A DNA stretch of 64,000 nucleotides from Planktothricoides raciborskii GIHE-MW2. Its GTDB lineage: Bacteria > Cyanobacteriota > Cyanobacteriia > Cyanobacteriales > Laspinemataceae. A model generated the notes under the pieces. The model saw nothing but the letters and a program-made list of their open reading frames with translations, had not been told where the DNA came from and did no database searches. This document shows positions 14,862-23,125 of the stretch, piece after piece. Positions within the stretch are counted from its first letter, which is position 1; each line of letters starts with the position of its first letter. Both the position numbers and the translations under genes were made by a program. The stretch is from NCBI RefSeq assembly GCF_040564635.1, contig NZ_CP159837.1, forward strand, positions 5,071,001 through 5,135,000. Direction: 5' to 3'.

Positions 14862-15254
14862 TTATGCGGTTTTTTTATGGTGTTCGATTTCTTCTTTCAA
14901 CTGTTTTTTTTGTTCTTGAATAGTTAGTTGAGTTTTAATTCTAGCCAGGATTTCTTCTGGTTCAAAAGGTTTCGTGATATAATCTGAACAACCTAAGTTA
15001 AAAGCTTTTACTTTATCTATCGGTTCGTCTAGCGCACTTAAGAAAATGATCGGAATTTCTGAGGTGACTTCATCAGCTTTTAGAGCCTTGCAAACTTCAT
15101 AGCCATTCATATCGGGGATTTTAATATCCAGTAAAATGATATCGGTTGGATTGTGGCGGATGGAATTTAATGCCATCTTACCGTTGCTGAAACTGCGAAC
15201 TTTATAACCATGTTTACTTAACAATTTTGTTAAATATTGTTGGATTGATATCAT
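14862..15254 (-). CDS. response-regulator receiver domain, probably part of a split gene
   Basis: A receiver fold: phospho-acceptor Asp in IILLDIKIPDMNGYEV, the switch residue in FLSAL, and the conserved Lys in DYITKPFEPEE. Starting at ATG 15254 (MISIQQYL) would omit strand 1, but the codons just upstream in the same frame read NILIVED, the missing strand with its acidic pair. So the true coding frame continues upstream into a G10 tract shared with the HTH gene. The C-terminal coiled helix (EQKKQLKEEIEHHKKTA) ends at the TAA before the PAS remnant. As it stands it would be inactive unless made as a fusion. Confidence 0.75.
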   Translation of the reverse strand: MISIQQYLTKLLSKHGYKVRSFSNGKMALNSIRHNPTDIILLDIKIPDMNGYEVCKALKADEVTSEIPIIFLSALDEPIDKVKAFNLGCSDYITKPFEPEEILARIKTQLTIQEQKKQLKEEIEHHKKTA

Positions 15255-15265
15255 GTCTTCAACAA

Positions 15266-15610
15266 TTAATATATTGCATCGGGAGGGGGGGGGGAGGAGT
15301 AACTTTTATCATCGTTATTTTCTGATATTTGTGATTTATATAAAGTGAATTTATTACCGTAATTTTCTATCCCTCGTCGCAGGTTAGTTTTGGTAATTTT
15401 GTGCCCAAAGATGTCGGAAAGATGCTGCCATAAAATGTAGGCTAAATCTTTCACATGACCGACGGTAAGATATAAGCTTTGGGCAAGGTTGCTATAGGTT
15501 TCTTTGTCCCAAGCTGCTTTGATGATTTCTTTTTCTGGGGGAGTCAGTTGTTTCCCTGTTTTGGATTCCAGGATCGCTTCGATAAATTTCAGTGCTTCTT
15601 CGCTAGTCAT
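15266..15610 (-). CDS. HTH domain of the vWA-MoxR-associated (VMAP) type
   Basis: The product from ATG 15610 is MTSEEALKFIEAILESKTG; an earlier in-frame ATG at 15667 adds 19 polar residues. The region LTPPEKEIIKAAWDKETYSNLA to KITKTNLRRGIENY matches, by my recollection, the N-terminal HTH domain found in VMAP and cyanobacterial NB-ARC proteins. The gene at 61403 in this window begins with the same domain. The frame ends 12 codons after running through ten C residues (PPPP) and out of frame with the receiver domain. Eleven (or eight) C would fuse the two. Confidence 0.7.
   Translation of the reverse strand: MTSEEALKFIEAILESKTGKQLTPPEKEIIKAAWDKETYSNLAQSLYLTVGHVKDLAYILWQHLSDIFGHKITKTNLRRGIENYGNKFTLYKSQISENNDDKSYSSPPPPDAIY
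15285..15294. repeat. G10 homopolymer at the HTH / receiver junction
   Basis: Ten G on the plus strand (ten C in the coding sense), flanked by further short G runs. With ten, the HTH frame ends at TAA 15266-15268. With eleven or eight, translation continues as SPPPSRCNILIVEDMISIQQ into the receiver domain. Such tracts mutate easily and are also common assembly errors. Confidence 0.85.
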
Positions 15611-16399
15611 GGTTGACTTGGTAGTCTGATTCGTTTTTGGACTGGGCATTTGCATCTTATCAATCAACCATGTTTGCGATCAATAAGCTGGGATCATCAA
15701 AATTCATCAGCTAGGCGATCGCGCCCTTGTCCCAGGCAGCAAGTAAAATTCATGCGGATCTGGAATAGCTCCGCAAAAACACGGGATCCAGTTTGGGCTA
15801 CCTGGCCGAATTGTGCGACTCAAGTTTTTTTGTCCTTCTGGGGTATCAGTGGACTGTCCCGCGATATGCACCTTAGAAGCGAGATCGCCTATCAGCTTGC
15901 GTTTGAACCCCTGATTTGCCGTGGCTGATGGGACGATCCGACTTTTCCGACTTTACAAATCCGACTTTCCCGACTGACAGAGGTTGAGGAGGGAAGGCAT
16001 GATAGAGACATCAAAGAGCTAAAGAGATCGTGATACCAAACACAAGCTGCTTGAAGAGCTTTTAAAGCCCTGTGCCGGACACATACCGCGTTAAAAGTGG
16101 TAGATGTTCAGTCAAAAAAACAAAGAGTAAACCTAAAAAAAAGGAGGAAAAATCATGCGTGGTTATCGTTAATATGTAATTTAATATAACTCAAAGAATT
16201 CATCAGCATTCACTGAATGGCATTTTGCTGATGAAGTCTAAATTCGATAGTTTTATTTAATGTATTGAAAGAGGATATCGAGCATGACGATCCCGATATT
16301 TGTCTCTGGGATCTTCTCGTCAGGTATGAGAAAGAAAAAGTCTAGGGTGTGTCGATAAGCATTTCTCTTCTCACGGAAAACAATCTCTCCTGAGTTTAA

Positions 16400-16498
16400 T
16401 CCCCTAAATTTATAGGGGTACGCGATTTTTGCTCGAAGTACATAATTAAATCCTCCCCGCCTACGATGTTTGATTGAGGTGGGGAGGATTTAATTATG
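16400..16498. mobile_element. Two hairpins, possible end of a lost IS200/IS605-type element
   Basis: Positions 16401-16418 form cccctaaatttatagggg, a short hairpin. Positions 16441-16462 and 16477-16498 are 22-bp inverted arms (cataattaaatcctccccgc...) with a single mismatch and a 14-nt loop. Subterminal hairpins are a hallmark of IS200/IS605 ends, but no TnpA or TnpB frame is present, so this is an inference. A different perfect hairpin containing gggaggattt is at 52484-52529. Confidence 0.45.
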
Positions 16499-16740
16499 AC
16501 ATTATCCAAACGGGGAATAGCTATGAATAATAATGAGTACCCAAGAGAAACTGTGAGGTGCGGGAGTTTATCCGACTTTTCCGACTTCATCTATCCGACT
16601 TTTCCGACTGACAGGGATAGGGTTTATAGGAAAAAAAACGAAGTGAAATAATCTCTAAAACGAGACTTTTCCCCTTTGTAGAATAACAACCAAGAGAGCG
16701 ATCGCGCCTCATCTAAAATCAAAACCATTTTAACCGGAAA

Positions 16741-16855
16741 GCGATCGCCCTACTTATCCCAGAGAGCGATCGCCTTTCCTTTGGCGCAAGAGTCCTACTC
16801 CTCTACTCCCAAAGTCAAGGATGCGATCGCCTTACTTATCCCAGAGGGCGATCGC
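16741..16855. repeat. HIP1-bounded 33-bp units
   Basis: A unit of the form GCGATCGC-cttacttatcccagag(a/g)-GCGATCGC occurs at 16741-16773, 16823-16855 and again at 17291-17323 (with tgttcc for tatccc). HIP1 octamers are common in cyanobacteria, but here they sit as paired ends of a repeated core. Confidence 0.8.
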
Positions 16856-16910
16856 TTTTTTGTGGAGAGACAGGCAACGATCGCTTTGGGGAATTTGGCA
16901 GGGAGATCGC

Positions 16911-17014
16911 TTAAAAAGACCAAGGATTAATAATTACAACACCTGTCCCGGCAAAGTCTTTTTCATTGCGAGTGACAAGTGATAGAGAGTTATGAATTGC
17001 GATCGCGGCTAAAG
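16911..17014 (-). pseudogene. C-terminal remnant of a VapC-type PIN toxin
   Basis: Read on the minus strand, a frame overlapping the antitoxin end gives AAIAIHNSLSLVTRNEKDF then AGTGVVIINPW and a stop at 16911. This is the C-terminal strand region of PIN-domain toxins (LVTRNxxDF...GTGVxxINPW). The N-terminal 80-100 residues with the catalytic Asp/Glu are gone. The join lies within a HIP1-like cgcgatcgc site at about 17007-17015 at the end of the antitoxin gene. Confidence 0.75.
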
Positions 17015-17196
17015 TCCAATTCTTCGCTGACTTCAGCTAGTGGGGATTGACGGAAAAATTCTGAGAGTTTACTTGATTGATCTGGGTGGCTGTTGCGATC
17101 GGGTGCAGTCAGGCTTTGGGCAAGCAGTTGGATAATATACAGTTTATCATTGAGCGAAAGCTGTAACAGTTGTTGTTCTAGTTCTGGAATAGCCAT
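16990..17196 (-). CDS. antitoxin-like small protein, toxin partner deleted
   Basis: A 68-aa acidic protein beginning MAIPELEQQLLQLSLNDKLYIIQLLAQSL and ending LDFSRDRNS. This two-helix start is seen in cyanobacterial antitoxins paired with PIN toxins (from memory). Its last codons run into the remnant of a VapC-like toxin, so it was probably the first gene of a vapBC pair. Its final RDRNS may be read from the former toxin sequence. If made, it would be an orphan antitoxin. Confidence 0.6.
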   Translation of the reverse strand: MAIPELEQQLLQLSLNDKLYIIQLLAQSLTAPDRNSHPDQSSKLSEFFRQSPLAEVSEELDFSRDRNS

Positions 17197-17393
17197 GATG
17201 GAGTTTCACTGGAGGATAATTTTATTTTATTTTATTTTATTTAACTTTTTCCATTGTACCATAAATCTCTACGATGCCGTAAGCCAGAAAGCGATCGCCT
17301 TACTTGTTCCAGAGAGCGATCGCCTATTTAATTCTTCTGCTTGGAACCAATAACCGATCTACGGTCATGCTTCGCCCGAAAGGTTAAATCCTT

Positions 17394-17963
17394 CTAATCA
17401 AGAGATAGATTCAAACTAAATCCGGGTAATACATTTTCCCCGGATAATTCGGTGGGAAGATTTCGCAATTCTACATCTTTTCCTGGGCGATAAATTTCCA
17501 CTTGTTGCTGCTGGGGGTTAATCAACCATGCCAATTGCACCCCGGCATCCATATATTCTTGCATTTTCGCACGCAACATTTGCAAATTATCGGTTGCTGA
17601 CCTTAATTCAATCACAAAATCCGGGGCAATAGGAGGAAATTTGCGTCTTTGTTCCGGGGTTAATGCTGAGTATCTTTCCCGGCGAATCCAAGCGGCATCC
17701 GGGGAGCGATCGCCCCCATTTGGTAACTTAAATACAGTGGAAGAACTGAAAGTATAACCCAGGTTTGTTTGCCGATTCCAAATTCCCAAATCGATAATTA
17801 AATCTGCTTCTCGATTTCCGCTATCGCCTCCTACTGGTGGCATAATAATTAGTTCTCCTCTGGCAGTACGTTCAAAGTTCAAATCGCGGTTATTTTGACA
17901 TAACTGGTAGAACTGTTCGTCACTCAGGTGAACGGTATCTAAATTTAATGTTAAGCTACTCAT
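17394..17963 (-). CDS. Uma2-family endonuclease (DUF820)
   Basis: A 189-aa Uma2 protein of the second subtype: LSDEQFYQLCQNNRDLNFERT, GELIIMPPVGG, WNRQTNLGYTFSSSTVFKLPNG, SPDAAWI, PDFVIELRSATDNL, MQEYMDAGVQLAWLINPQ and YRPG. The core acidic residues of the nuclease-like fold (SPDAAW, PDFVIE) are intact. It is clearly paralogous to the gene at 46972 and distant from that at 11813. Start ATG 17963. Monocistronic, bounded by hairpin repeats upstream and HIP1 units downstream. Confidence 0.9.
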   Translation of the reverse strand: MSSLTLNLDTVHLSDEQFYQLCQNNRDLNFERTARGELIIMPPVGGDSGNREADLIIDLGIWNRQTNLGYTFSSSTVFKLPNGGDRSPDAAWIRRERYSALTPEQRRKFPPIAPDFVIELRSATDNLQMLRAKMQEYMDAGVQLAWLINPQQQQVEIYRPGKDVELRNLPTELSGENVLPGFSLNLSLD

Positions 17964-18359
17964 AACCTTACCCCTAGCCTGAATAATTATGGATATTATA
18001 TTACAGCGGTTGTCAGGGGCGAAGCATTCCGGCAGTCTATTTAATATTTTCAGCAGTAGGGGCGAATGGCCATTCGCCCCTACACTGCCGGAATGCTTCG
18101 CCCTAAGAATATTTTAAGCAGTAAGAGCAAATTATGACTGTAGTAAGGGCGAAGGAAGCATGACCGTAGTAAGGGCGAAGCATTCCGGTAATTAATTTAA
18201 TATTTTAAGCATCGTAGGGGCGAATGGCCATTCGCCCTTGTACGGGCGAATGGCCATTCGCCCCTACGGAATGCTTCGCCCCTACAATGTATGCTAGATC
18301 ATATCATGTTACAAGGGGAAAAATGGAAAATTATCAATTATAATATTAATGATAAAATT
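17964..18359. repeat. Hairpin-repeat cluster (CCGGCAG and ATGACCG types)
   Basis: Hairpin arms lie at 18017-18105 (gcattccggcagt...; palindrome gggcgaatggccattcgccc; actgccggaatgcttcgccc) and 18145-18290 (gcatgaccgtagtaagggcgaagcattccggtaat..., then further palindromes). Elements of two inner-arm types are joined or nested. The 396-bp gap has no gene. Confidence 0.85.
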
Positions 18360-19601
18360 TTAATGCCAAGTGGTGACAGGGGCTTGGGTTTCAACGAGTA
18401 ATTTGCCTTGAGAAATAACATAAAGTACCGTAGATCGATCGCGCATTGCCTGAAACCGATTTTGGGCATTTAATACAATTAAATTAGCGGGTTTACCCAC
18501 GGCAATGCCATACTGATTTTCTACTTGCAAAGTTTTCGCCCCATGAGCCGTAATCATGTCATAACAAGCATCAATTTCTGCCAGTCCGGTCATCAGGCAA
18601 ACATGAATCGCCATATTCGCTACATCTAGCATATTTCCGGTGCCTAAAATATACCAAGGATCTTGAATACAATCATGTCCCAAGGAGACATTTAATCCCG
18701 CTTGCCACAGTTCTTTTACCCGTGTGACACCCCGCCGTTTGGGATAGGTATCGGTGCGACCTTGTAGGGTAATATTAATTAAAGGATTAGATACAAAATT
18801 GAGGCGCGATCGCTCCAACATTCCCAATAGCTTATAGGCATACGCATTATTATAAGAACCAAACGCCGTTGTATGACTGGCGGTGACTTTTTCCCCGAAA
18901 CCCGTTTTAATCGCCCAAGCATTTACCACTTCCAAAAAACGCGACTGATCATCATCAATTTCATCACAGTGAATATCGATGAGTTTCTGATATTTTTCCG
19001 CTAAGGCAAAAATCTGCTGAATCGAATTTACCCCATCTTCTCTGGTTAATTCATAATGAGGAATTCCCCCCACTACATCAGCCCCCATTGCCAGGGCTTT
19101 TTCTAATAAAATGGCGTTTTCTGGCTGACTATAAATCCCATCTTGGGGAAATGCCACTACTTGCAAAGTAATCCAATCTTTGACTGTTTCTCTAACTTCT
19201 AATAAAGCTTGCAATGCGGTTAAACTGGGTTCGGAAACATCCGCATGACTGCGGACAAATAAGACTCCTTGGGCTGCTTGTTGCTTTAAAGCAGCGATCG
19301 CCCGTTTTTTGACATCGGCTAAAGTTAAATTTTGCTTGCGTTCTCCCCAAATTTGAATGCCTTCAAACAAAGTGCCGCTTTGATTAAATCGCGGTTCTCC
19401 CGCATTTAAAGCAGAGTCTAAGTGAATATGAGACTCGACAAATGGCGGACTGATTAAATTGCCGTTTAATTGAATTTCTTGCTTGACCTGCTGGGGCAAT
19501 TGGTTTTTAATGGCAGTAATGCGGCTATTTTCAATTAAAATATCCACCAGTTGACCATTGATTAATCGGCCTTGACGAAGGATTAAAGCATCTGATATCA
19601 T
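18360..19601 (-). CDS. codA: cytosine deaminase / amidohydrolase
   Basis: A 413-aa metal-dependent amidohydrolase of the cytosine deaminase branch; it should convert cytosine to uracil in pyrimidine salvage. Visible: metal-binding PPFVESHIHLDSAL (HxH), the RSHADVSEP strand, the substrate/metal segment IDIHCDEIDDDQ (His and Glu), ASHTTAF (His) and the last metal Asp in VSLGHDCIQDPW. The C-terminus returns to the composite sandwich domain (GIAVGKPANLIVLNA). Start ATG 19601. Related isocytosine or aminopterin deaminases share many of these motifs, so the substrate is likely but not certain. Confidence 0.88.
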   Translation of the reverse strand: MISDALILRQGRLINGQLVDILIENSRITAIKNQLPQQVKQEIQLNGNLISPPFVESHIHLDSALNAGEPRFNQSGTLFEGIQIWGERKQNLTLADVKKRAIAALKQQAAQGVLFVRSHADVSEPSLTALQALLEVRETVKDWITLQVVAFPQDGIYSQPENAILLEKALAMGADVVGGIPHYELTREDGVNSIQQIFALAEKYQKLIDIHCDEIDDDQSRFLEVVNAWAIKTGFGEKVTASHTTAFGSYNNAYAYKLLGMLERSRLNFVSNPLINITLQGRTDTYPKRRGVTRVKELWQAGLNVSLGHDCIQDPWYILGTGNMLDVANMAIHVCLMTGLAEIDACYDMITAHGAKTLQVENQYGIAVGKPANLIVLNAQNRFQAMRDRSTVLYVISQGKLLVETQAPVTTWH

Positions 19602-19943
19602 ATCTTAAGTTATTTTAGGTTGCGATAATAATGGGATAATACCAAATTTTTCAAAATTTCCCAAAAGATTAGCGATCGCCTCCAATCCACCTTGAAAGAG
19701 TGCTTTAGGATTTGTTGCCGGATTACAGGATTACAGTAGACAATTCTGGCTTTCACTATAAAAAGCCTCCCCTTTTTTAAGGGGGGTTGGGGGGAGCGAT
19801 ATCGGTATGAAAGCATTCTTGTCTAGGGTTTTTTAAGTCATAAATATAATAACCGCGTAGGGGCGAAGCATTCCGATATAAAATTTTGGCTTTTAATTAA
19901 TAAAATTATCTGCGGTCATGGGAAAGCCCCTACAAGCGATGAA
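19602..19943. repeat. Gap with a CCCCTTTT..AAGGGGGG repeat and a hybrid hairpin
   Basis: The inverted repeat aagcctccccttttttaagggggg is at about 19762-19790. At 19857-19936 a hairpin-type element has the left arm gcgaagcattccgatat and the right arm atctgcggtcatgggaaagc, so the inner arms do not pair: it looks like a recombinant of two hairpin types. No gene is visible. Confidence 0.7.
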
Positions 19944-20984
19944 TTACAAATTGCCAATTCTACTAACTGGCCAATATCTTTTTGTTGCTTTACCAATAAT
20001 ATCCTCTTCTGGGACAAAACCCCAATAGTGACTATCGTAGGAATTATTCCGGTTATCGCCTAGGACAAAATAAGAATTTTCCGGTACGACTGCCTGCCCA
20101 TAGTCGTAATTAGGGGATTCCTCAATGTAGTCTTCCTGTAAAATTTGATCGTTGATATAAACTTTTCCATCTTTGACTTCAACCTTGTCTCCGGGCAAGC
20201 CAATTACTCGTTTAATGAAAGGATCCTTAAAGTTTTCCTGCCTTAATGCTGCGGTAGGATTAAACACAATAATATCTCCCCGTTGCGGCTTTTTAAATCG
20301 ATAGCTCCCTTTATTTATCAAAATGCGATCGTTGATTTCCAAGGTGGGCAGCATTGAGCCAGACGGTATATCACGAGCCTCAAAACCGGAGTTGAAAGAT
20401 GACCCAGGCAATTGCAGCAATAAGACCACCAAAGTAATCCGTAAAATTAATTGGGGGGATTTGGGTCTGGTCGTCTTGGCAGACATATAAGCGTGGTAAA
20501 CGCATGAACTCGGTAATACTATAGAACCGAGTAAATATCCAATTAAACCATATTTAATTGATAGGATACTCACGATGATTAGCAGGATAAAAAATAAACT
20601 TGCCCATTCCCATTCTCCCAGATAAGCATGACCTAATCCGGGAATAACTCTAGATAAAAATACCGCTAACCAGGGGTCTTTTTCACTTTTGCGGATTCTT
20701 TCAAAATCCGGGTGATTCGCTTTTATGGCGCAGCGATGAGCATCAAACAGATTGAAAATAACCAGGAGGAAAAACATGATGCCAAATTGAACTCCCGGCG
20801 GCTCTGCTAATCGGCCAGCTAATCCGAATAATATTATAAAAAATAATAAACATAAGGAGGAAATAATCAGGATTACGCCTCTGATTTTATGACCTGCATA
20901 GATTTGACCAATTCCAGGGAATAGGCTGGATAAGATGACTGCCAGCCAAGGTTCTTTGCCGGTGATAGATGATTGTTTTGTCAT
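19944..20984 (-). CDS. lepB: signal peptidase I with an N-terminal multi-span membrane module
   Basis: A 346-aa protein. Residues 1-170 contain two related membrane segments, each opening with PWLAV(I/F)LS and (I/L)(F/I)PG(I/L)G...Y(A/L)G (residues 12-31 and 104-122), with about five spans; this resembles small TM2-like domains. Residues 180-346 are a signal peptidase I: catalytic Ser210 in PSGSMLPTLE, Lys259 in IKRVIGLPGD, and the GDNRNNSYDS box. It removes signal peptides at the plasma or thylakoid membrane. Ordinary LepB has one or two spans, so this is a fusion architecture. The TPR gene lies 34 bases upstream, suggesting co-transcription. Confidence 0.9.
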   Translation of the reverse strand: MTKQSSITGKEPWLAVILSSLFPGIGQIYAGHKIRGVILIISSLCLLFFIILFGLAGRLAEPPGVQFGIMFFLLVIFNLFDAHRCAIKANHPDFERIRKSEKDPWLAVFLSRVIPGLGHAYLGEWEWASLFFILLIIVSILSIKYGLIGYLLGSIVLPSSCVYHAYMSAKTTRPKSPQLILRITLVVLLLQLPGSSFNSGFEARDIPSGSMLPTLEINDRILINKGSYRFKKPQRGDIIVFNPTAALRQENFKDPFIKRVIGLPGDKVEVKDGKVYINDQILQEDYIEESPNYDYGQAVVPENSYFVLGDNRNNSYDSHYWGFVPEEDIIGKATKRYWPVSRIGNL

Positions 20985-21018
20985 GGTTTTTCCTCAATAA
21001 ATTCTCAGCCAATATTAA

Positions 21019-23049
21019 CTACAGTTCATCAGCCGGTGATGGGCTTTCTATCTTCTCGTCTGATGCCCATAAATCTGCTGTCAAATCGTCGAAATTTGCT
21101 CCCGGATTACAAGGATCGCCTAAGAGGTCTAATAACCGTTGACGATGGTTGACCGCTTCAATTAAACTGGGCTGAATTTCAATGGCCACCCCATAGGATC
21201 TAATGGCGTCTTGATAGCGGTGTAATTTTTCAAAGACTTTGCCCCGTTCTACCCAAGCAGCGGTGTAATTGGGCTTAAGAGAAATGACTTTATCAAAGGC
21301 ATTAATTGCCTGAGAATAAGCTCGCATTTTATCTAAGGTTTTGCCCCGTCTAAACCAGGGTTCATAATGGTTTTGCCAGATATTAATCGCTTGGTCATAA
21401 GCGGCTAAAGCATCAATATGACGCTGCATTTTGTTTAAAAATTCTCCGCGTTTTAACCACGCATCTAAGTTATCGGGCTTAATTTTAATCACCGTTTCAT
21501 TGGCAATAATGGCATCATCATAAAGTTGCAACCGTTCTAACATATCCCGCCGTTTTAACCAGGCTTGATAGACTAATGGGTTGGATTCTGGGAGTAAGTT
21601 AATTACTTTATCAAAGGCGGCGATCGCATCTTTATATTGATGCAAAGATTCCAGGGCTAACCCCCGTTGATACCAAGCTTGGACTAATTTAGCATCAATT
21701 TGTAGGGCATTACTGTAAGCAATAATCGCTTCTTTATATTTGGTTAAACCATGTAATGCCATGCCCCGTCCTAACCAAGGCATTGCCCAAGTAGGATTAA
21801 ATTTTGTGGCTTGATCGAAACAAGTTAAAGCATCAACATATTGACCCCCATCAGTTAATGCTAACCCGCGATTCATCCAAGCTTCGGGCCATTGGGGTTG
21901 CAATTCTAAAGCGCGATCAAAACAAGAAACTGCCGCTTTTGACCATTGATGTTTTAAAGCCATGCCTTTATAAAACCAAGCATCTGGATTGGTGGGCACG
22001 AGGTTGAGCACTCGGTCATAAGAAACCACCGCATCGGTATAACGTCCCAACTCGGCTAAACATACACCTCGGTTAAACCAAGCGGGGGCATTTTCTGGTT
22101 CTAATTCAATTACTTGGTCATAAGAAGCAATCGCGTTAGTGTGGTCTTGATATTTTTGTTGGGCAATCCCTAAATTAAACCAAGCGACGGCATTTTTCGG
22201 TTCTAATTTTAAGTGTTCTTGAAATGCCGCGATCGCCTCTCCATTTACCTCTAATTTCAGCAAAACCATCCCCAGATAATACCAAGCTGGGGCAAGTTGG
22301 GGATTATATTTCAGAGTTTGGCGATAGGCTTTTACTGCCCCTGGATATTGTTGCAATTCATCTAAACACCGGGCGCGATAATACCAGGCTTCGTGTTGCC
22401 GAGAATTGATTTCAATCCCTTGATCTAAAGACGCCAATGCTTCTTCATAACGGTGTAAGTTATACAGACAGCAACCCCGCCATGTCCAAGCCCAATTGTC
22501 TTCAGATTTAATGGCAATTACTTCATCAAAACAGGCCATTGCTTCTCGATAAGATTGCAGGGCAATTAAGGTTAGACCCCGCTTGATCCAAGCCGACCGA
22601 AATTTGGGCTTTCTTTCGATCGCCCGGTCATAGAATGCGATCGCACTTTGATATTTTTTTTGGGCATACATCTCATTACCGCGATCATAATCTGAGAAAC
22701 CACCCAATAAATTGCTAATCCAATCCCAAAGAATTGTCGTGAGTTTTGGTTTTGTTGCCCGTCGCTTCGGTTTCGTCCGGGGAACCGCAGCGGTTACGGG
22801 TATCTGTGGATCCGCATCCGGCAATGGCATCGATGCAAATTCTGCCCCTGACGGCGGTTGGTCAGAAGTCGAATAAGGACTTGGGTTGGGACTTGGATAC
22901 GGACTTGGATACGGACTTGGATACGGACTTGGATACGGACTTGGGTTGGGCGATCGCAAATTATCAGATTCAGTCATCTTAGATTCACTCATAGTATTAG
23001 TGAGTATTAGTGAAGCCAGCAATAAACCAGCAATAAAAACTATTGTCAT
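21019..23049 (-). CDS. TPR-repeat protein with a PSPY-repeat linker
   Basis: A 676-aa protein with about 14-16 tetratricopeptide repeats of the form AWYxRGxxLxxLxxYxxAIxAYDxAI from about residue 115 to 650. The N-terminus is hydrophobic (IVFIAGLLLASLILT), possibly a signal anchor, followed by a linker with tandem PSPY units (encoded by a 12-bp repeat near 22877-22950), then RTKPKRRATKPK. An in-frame ATG at about 22992 (MSESKMTESDN) could be the real start, giving a cytosolic form. TPR arrays bind protein partners. Closely spaced upstream of the signal peptidase gene. Confidence 0.85.
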   Translation of the reverse strand: MTIVFIAGLLLASLILTNTMSESKMTESDNLRSPNPSPYPSPYPSPYPSPYPSPNPSPYSTSDQPPSGAEFASMPLPDADPQIPVTAAVPRTKPKRRATKPKLTTILWDWISNLLGGFSDYDRGNEMYAQKKYQSAIAFYDRAIERKPKFRSAWIKRGLTLIALQSYREAMACFDEVIAIKSEDNWAWTWRGCCLYNLHRYEEALASLDQGIEINSRQHEAWYYRARCLDELQQYPGAVKAYRQTLKYNPQLAPAWYYLGMVLLKLEVNGEAIAAFQEHLKLEPKNAVAWFNLGIAQQKYQDHTNAIASYDQVIELEPENAPAWFNRGVCLAELGRYTDAVVSYDRVLNLVPTNPDAWFYKGMALKHQWSKAAVSCFDRALELQPQWPEAWMNRGLALTDGGQYVDALTCFDQATKFNPTWAMPWLGRGMALHGLTKYKEAIIAYSNALQIDAKLVQAWYQRGLALESLHQYKDAIAAFDKVINLLPESNPLVYQAWLKRRDMLERLQLYDDAIIANETVIKIKPDNLDAWLKRGEFLNKMQRHIDALAAYDQAINIWQNHYEPWFRRGKTLDKMRAYSQAINAFDKVISLKPNYTAAWVERGKVFEKLHRYQDAIRSYGVAIEIQPSLIEAVNHRQRLLDLLGDPCNPGANFDDLTADLWASDEKIESPSPADEL

Positions 23050-23125
23050 CCTACTATAACTGCGAAAATCTGCGATCGCACAGAAACCGGGTTTCTCTCC
23101 TAAATCTTTGCAGTGGAGGCAAAAA

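Larger units (their letters stand above)
15611..16910. other. Repeat-rich gap without a convincing gene
   Basis: A short open frame at 15650-15928 has no family resemblance and unlike composition. The phrase atccgacttttccgact is repeated four times in two groups (about 15937-15980 and 16568-16610), always followed by gactgacag. A strong ribosome-binding site at about 16142 (aaggaggaaaaatc) precedes only a five-codon frame (MRGYR). A short frame ending EHDDPDICLWDLLVRYEK at about 16280-16345 looks protein-like but has no start. The stretch may be the remains of one or more genes. Confidence 0.5.

Noticed and set aside
15650..15928. 92-residue plus-strand frame
   Set aside because: Composition is unlike a protein, there is no ribosome site, and it spans the divergent start of the HTH gene.
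16155..16172. Five-codon frame MRGYR behind a strong Shine-Dalgarno site
   Set aside because: Too short to support as a gene; may be the broken start of a lost gene.
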